From: Niastella populi
GTDB lineage: Bacteria > Bacteroidota > Bacteroidia > Chitinophagales > Chitinophagaceae
Assembly (NCBI RefSeq): GCF_002078015.1
Contig: NZ_LWBP01000188.1
Span: 1-64,000, forward strand
Length of the DNA stretch: 64,000 nt
Reading direction: 5' to 3'
The position numbers and the translations under genes were made by a program. Below, piece by piece: positions 62,824-64,000 of this stretch; positions within the stretch are counted from its first letter, which is position 1, and every line of letters starts with the position of its first letter. The notes below the pieces were generated by a model that was not told where the DNA came from, searched no databases, and saw only the letters and a list, made by a program, of their open reading frames with translations.

Positions 62824-63574
62824 ACTTTGTAATGGTGTTTACAAAGAACTCATCCAGCTTTTCTGCACCGAAAGGTTCTTTTTCAAGCGATTTCGATGCT
62901 TCATCGATGCGGGCGAATTCCTGGTCGATATAAGTTTTCAATTCAGCATCTATCTGTATTATAAAGCCTTCTGCGGCGGTTGATTTTCTTGTTATCAACC
63001 TGCATACCTGTTCCTGTAAATGCGCCGGCAACAGTGTCATCAACGGGCCAATGGTCATAGGCGCAATTTGTTGTTTTTCGAGGCACCATCTGGCTGCCAG
63101 TAACGGCCTCAGAACATAGAACAGTTTTTTGATCGCAATCTCATTGCCATTGGCGATGCCGGCCAACGCACCCTGGGCTATCCCAAGGTAATGATGAATA
63201 TTCGAACGCCGGCCGAAATAATGCTGGCATAAAGCCCACAGTTCTTCTTTAAAACCTGGCTCCTGCCGGTATATGATGGGCGACTGCAGCCATTCGAACG
63301 GCGTAACGTTCGACTTTCGCGTCAGTTGCAGCACTTTTCGAAGGTCCCAGCCATACATATCGAGGTCGCCGTTGATGGCGAAATTCAGGTCATCGGCCCG
63401 TTCCATTACCGACAGATAGTATCGATAGGGCCGTACGTAAATAAACCGCACGTCGTAATCGCTGTCGGGTGAGGGAAATCCCCAGCCCCGGCTGCCCGAT
63501 TCGCAGGAGAACAGAATCTTTATGCCGTTCTCTTTTTCTACTTCCGCGAGCTTATTGGTTATCAGTTGTTTCAT
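62813..63574 (-). CDS. Predicted nucleotidyltransferase, YcgL-like
   Basis: 253 residues from the ATG at 63574, one base after the preceding gene's stop. The nucleotidyltransferase motif is ESGSRGWGFPSPDSDYDV, with GSxxxG and the metal DxD (Asp-Tyr-Asp). YVRPYRYYLSV follows as in the family, and a helical C-terminal part continues. Its sequence is clearly different from the adjacent 352-residue nucleotidyltransferase, so this is not a recent duplication. It is the second of three tightly packed minus-strand genes. Confidence 0.85.
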   Translation of the reverse strand: MKQLITNKLAEVEKENGIKILFSCESGSRGWGFPSPDSDYDVRFIYVRPYRYYLSVMERADDLNFAINGDLDMYGWDLRKVLQLTRKSNVTPFEWLQSPIIYRQEPGFKEELWALCQHYFGRRSNIHHYLGIAQGALAGIANGNEIAIKKLFYVLRPLLAARWCLEKQQIAPMTIGPLMTLLPAHLQEQVCRLITRKSTAAEGFIIQIDAELKTYIDQEFARIDEASKSLEKEPFGAEKLDEFFVNTITKYDH

Positions 63575-63575
63575 A

Positions 63576-63899
63576 TTAATCGGTTTTGAAAATGATCCTG
63601 CCCTGGTATTCGCCAAGGATCACTTTGCCATAAATTATTTTCGTCCAACCGTTTTCAAAGCCATGGTTATTGGCGATCAGAAATCCTTTGTTGGTGTCTT
63701 TCTTTATCACTTTATGGGCATCGATGTATCTGCCTTTTACTTTGCAGAAAACAATATCACCGATGTTGTAATCGGCCGCTTTTATAAAAGTGAGTAAACT
63801 TCCGTTTTTCAAAATGGGCAACATGGAGTTGCCGAATGCTTTTAATTTTCCTGTTCCGGCTACTTCGAGATCGATTTTGAGCCTTTCAAATTTGTTCAT
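63576..63899 (-). CDS. S24/S26-like protein
   Basis: 107 residues from the ATG at 63899. GNSMLPILKNGS places Ser25 in the GxSMxPxL motif of S24 (LexA/UmuD) and S26 (signal peptidase) families. YNIGDIVFCKVKG and IDAHKVIKKD follow; Lys63 is a possible general base. There is no DNA-binding domain and no membrane helix. Whether it is a self-cleaving regulator or an inactive relative is unclear. It opens a three-gene minus-strand operon with two nucleotidyltransferases; a tRNA-like element lies 38 bases upstream. Confidence 0.75.
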   Translation of the reverse strand: MNKFERLKIDLEVAGTGKLKAFGNSMLPILKNGSLLTFIKAADYNIGDIVFCKVKGRYIDAHKVIKKDTNKGFLIANNHGFENGWTKIIYGKVILGEYQGRIIFKTD

Positions 63900-63936
63900 G
63901 TTCTTTTTAATAAAATGTATCTGTATCAATGATCAG

Positions 63937-64000
63937 TTCCCCTGGTGAGATTCGAACTCACATACTCATCGCTGAGCTGCATGGCTGTAAATACGCTTCC
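63937..64000 (-). tRNA. 3' part of a tRNA or tRNA-like RNA, cut by the window end
   Basis: On the minus strand a canonical T arm is present (stem GTGAG/CTCAC, loop TTCGAAT; 63945-63961). It is followed by CAGGGGA as the 3' acceptor strand and an A discriminator at 63937. No CCA is encoded. Upstream of the T arm, GCTCA/TGAGT with tetraloop GCGA forms a long variable arm (63964-63977), as in class II tRNAs (Ser, Leu, Tyr). I could not fold a standard 7-base anticodon loop from the remaining visible bases, so amino-acid identity is not called. The 5' half is outside the window. Confidence 0.45.

Noticed and set aside
63961-64000. Tyr-like anticodon loop TGTAAAT on the plus strand
   Set aside because: The T loop TTCGAAT is only correct on the minus strand, so the plus-strand reading is not a tRNA.

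Overview
The window looks like a Bacteroidota chromosome, most probably of the family Chitinophagaceae (Chitinophaga/Niastella-like). This is inferred from a SusC/SusD pair under an ECF sigma factor and FecR, LytTR two-component systems, Y_Y_Y/two-component propeller sensors, type IX secretion (T9SS) sorting tails, many lipoproteins of the AxSC/SxxC type, and -7 promoter boxes of the TAnnTTTG type. No rRNA, insertion sequence, prophage or CRISPR array is visible.

Layout. 1-5.4 kb: end of a zinc metalloprotease, an ArsR/AHSA1 pair with a tandem operator-like site, a leucine-rich-repeat protein and a MgtC/DUF4010 membrane protein. 5.6-20.5 kb: a serine beta-lactamase-like lipoprotein, a hybrid histidine kinase, two LytTR two-component systems, an outer-membrane beta-barrel protein, several small genes, a DUF1624 membrane protein and a secreted metallohydrolase-like protein. 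Three decayed gene remnants lie at 13.25-13.53, 14.36-14.54 and 21.43-21.66 kb. 21.7-32.6 kb: a GH28-like beta-helix protein, a third LytTR system with a large propeller sensor, and three exported surface proteins. 32.7-44 kb: two AraC regulators, a Bcr/CflA-type MFS pump, a vanadium-haloperoxidase-like lipoprotein with a homocysteine methyltransferase, a TPR regulator gene split by a 5-bp tandem duplication, unknown small proteins and a CAP protein. 44-46.3 kb: a short UvrA-like ABC ATPase.

46.6-60.9 kb is the most coherent block. An ECF sigma factor, FecR anti-sigma factor, SusC with an STN signalling domain and SusD lead into a phosphodiester glycosidase (NAGPA type), an endonuclease/exonuclease/phosphatase-fold enzyme, a DUF218/YdcF protein, an SGNH esterase and an M23 peptidase lipoprotein. 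The NAGPA-type and M23 proteins share a similar C-terminal domain of about 170 residues. No classical polysaccharide hydrolase is present. I infer a nutrient-uptake locus for a phosphodiester-containing glycopolymer, possibly bacterial cell wall or capsule, rather than a plant polysaccharide.

60.9-64 kb: a DUF2459 protein, then a compact minus-strand operon of an S24/S26-like protein and two different predicted nucleotidyltransferases. Directly upstream is the 3' half of a tRNA or tRNA-like element cut by the window edge.
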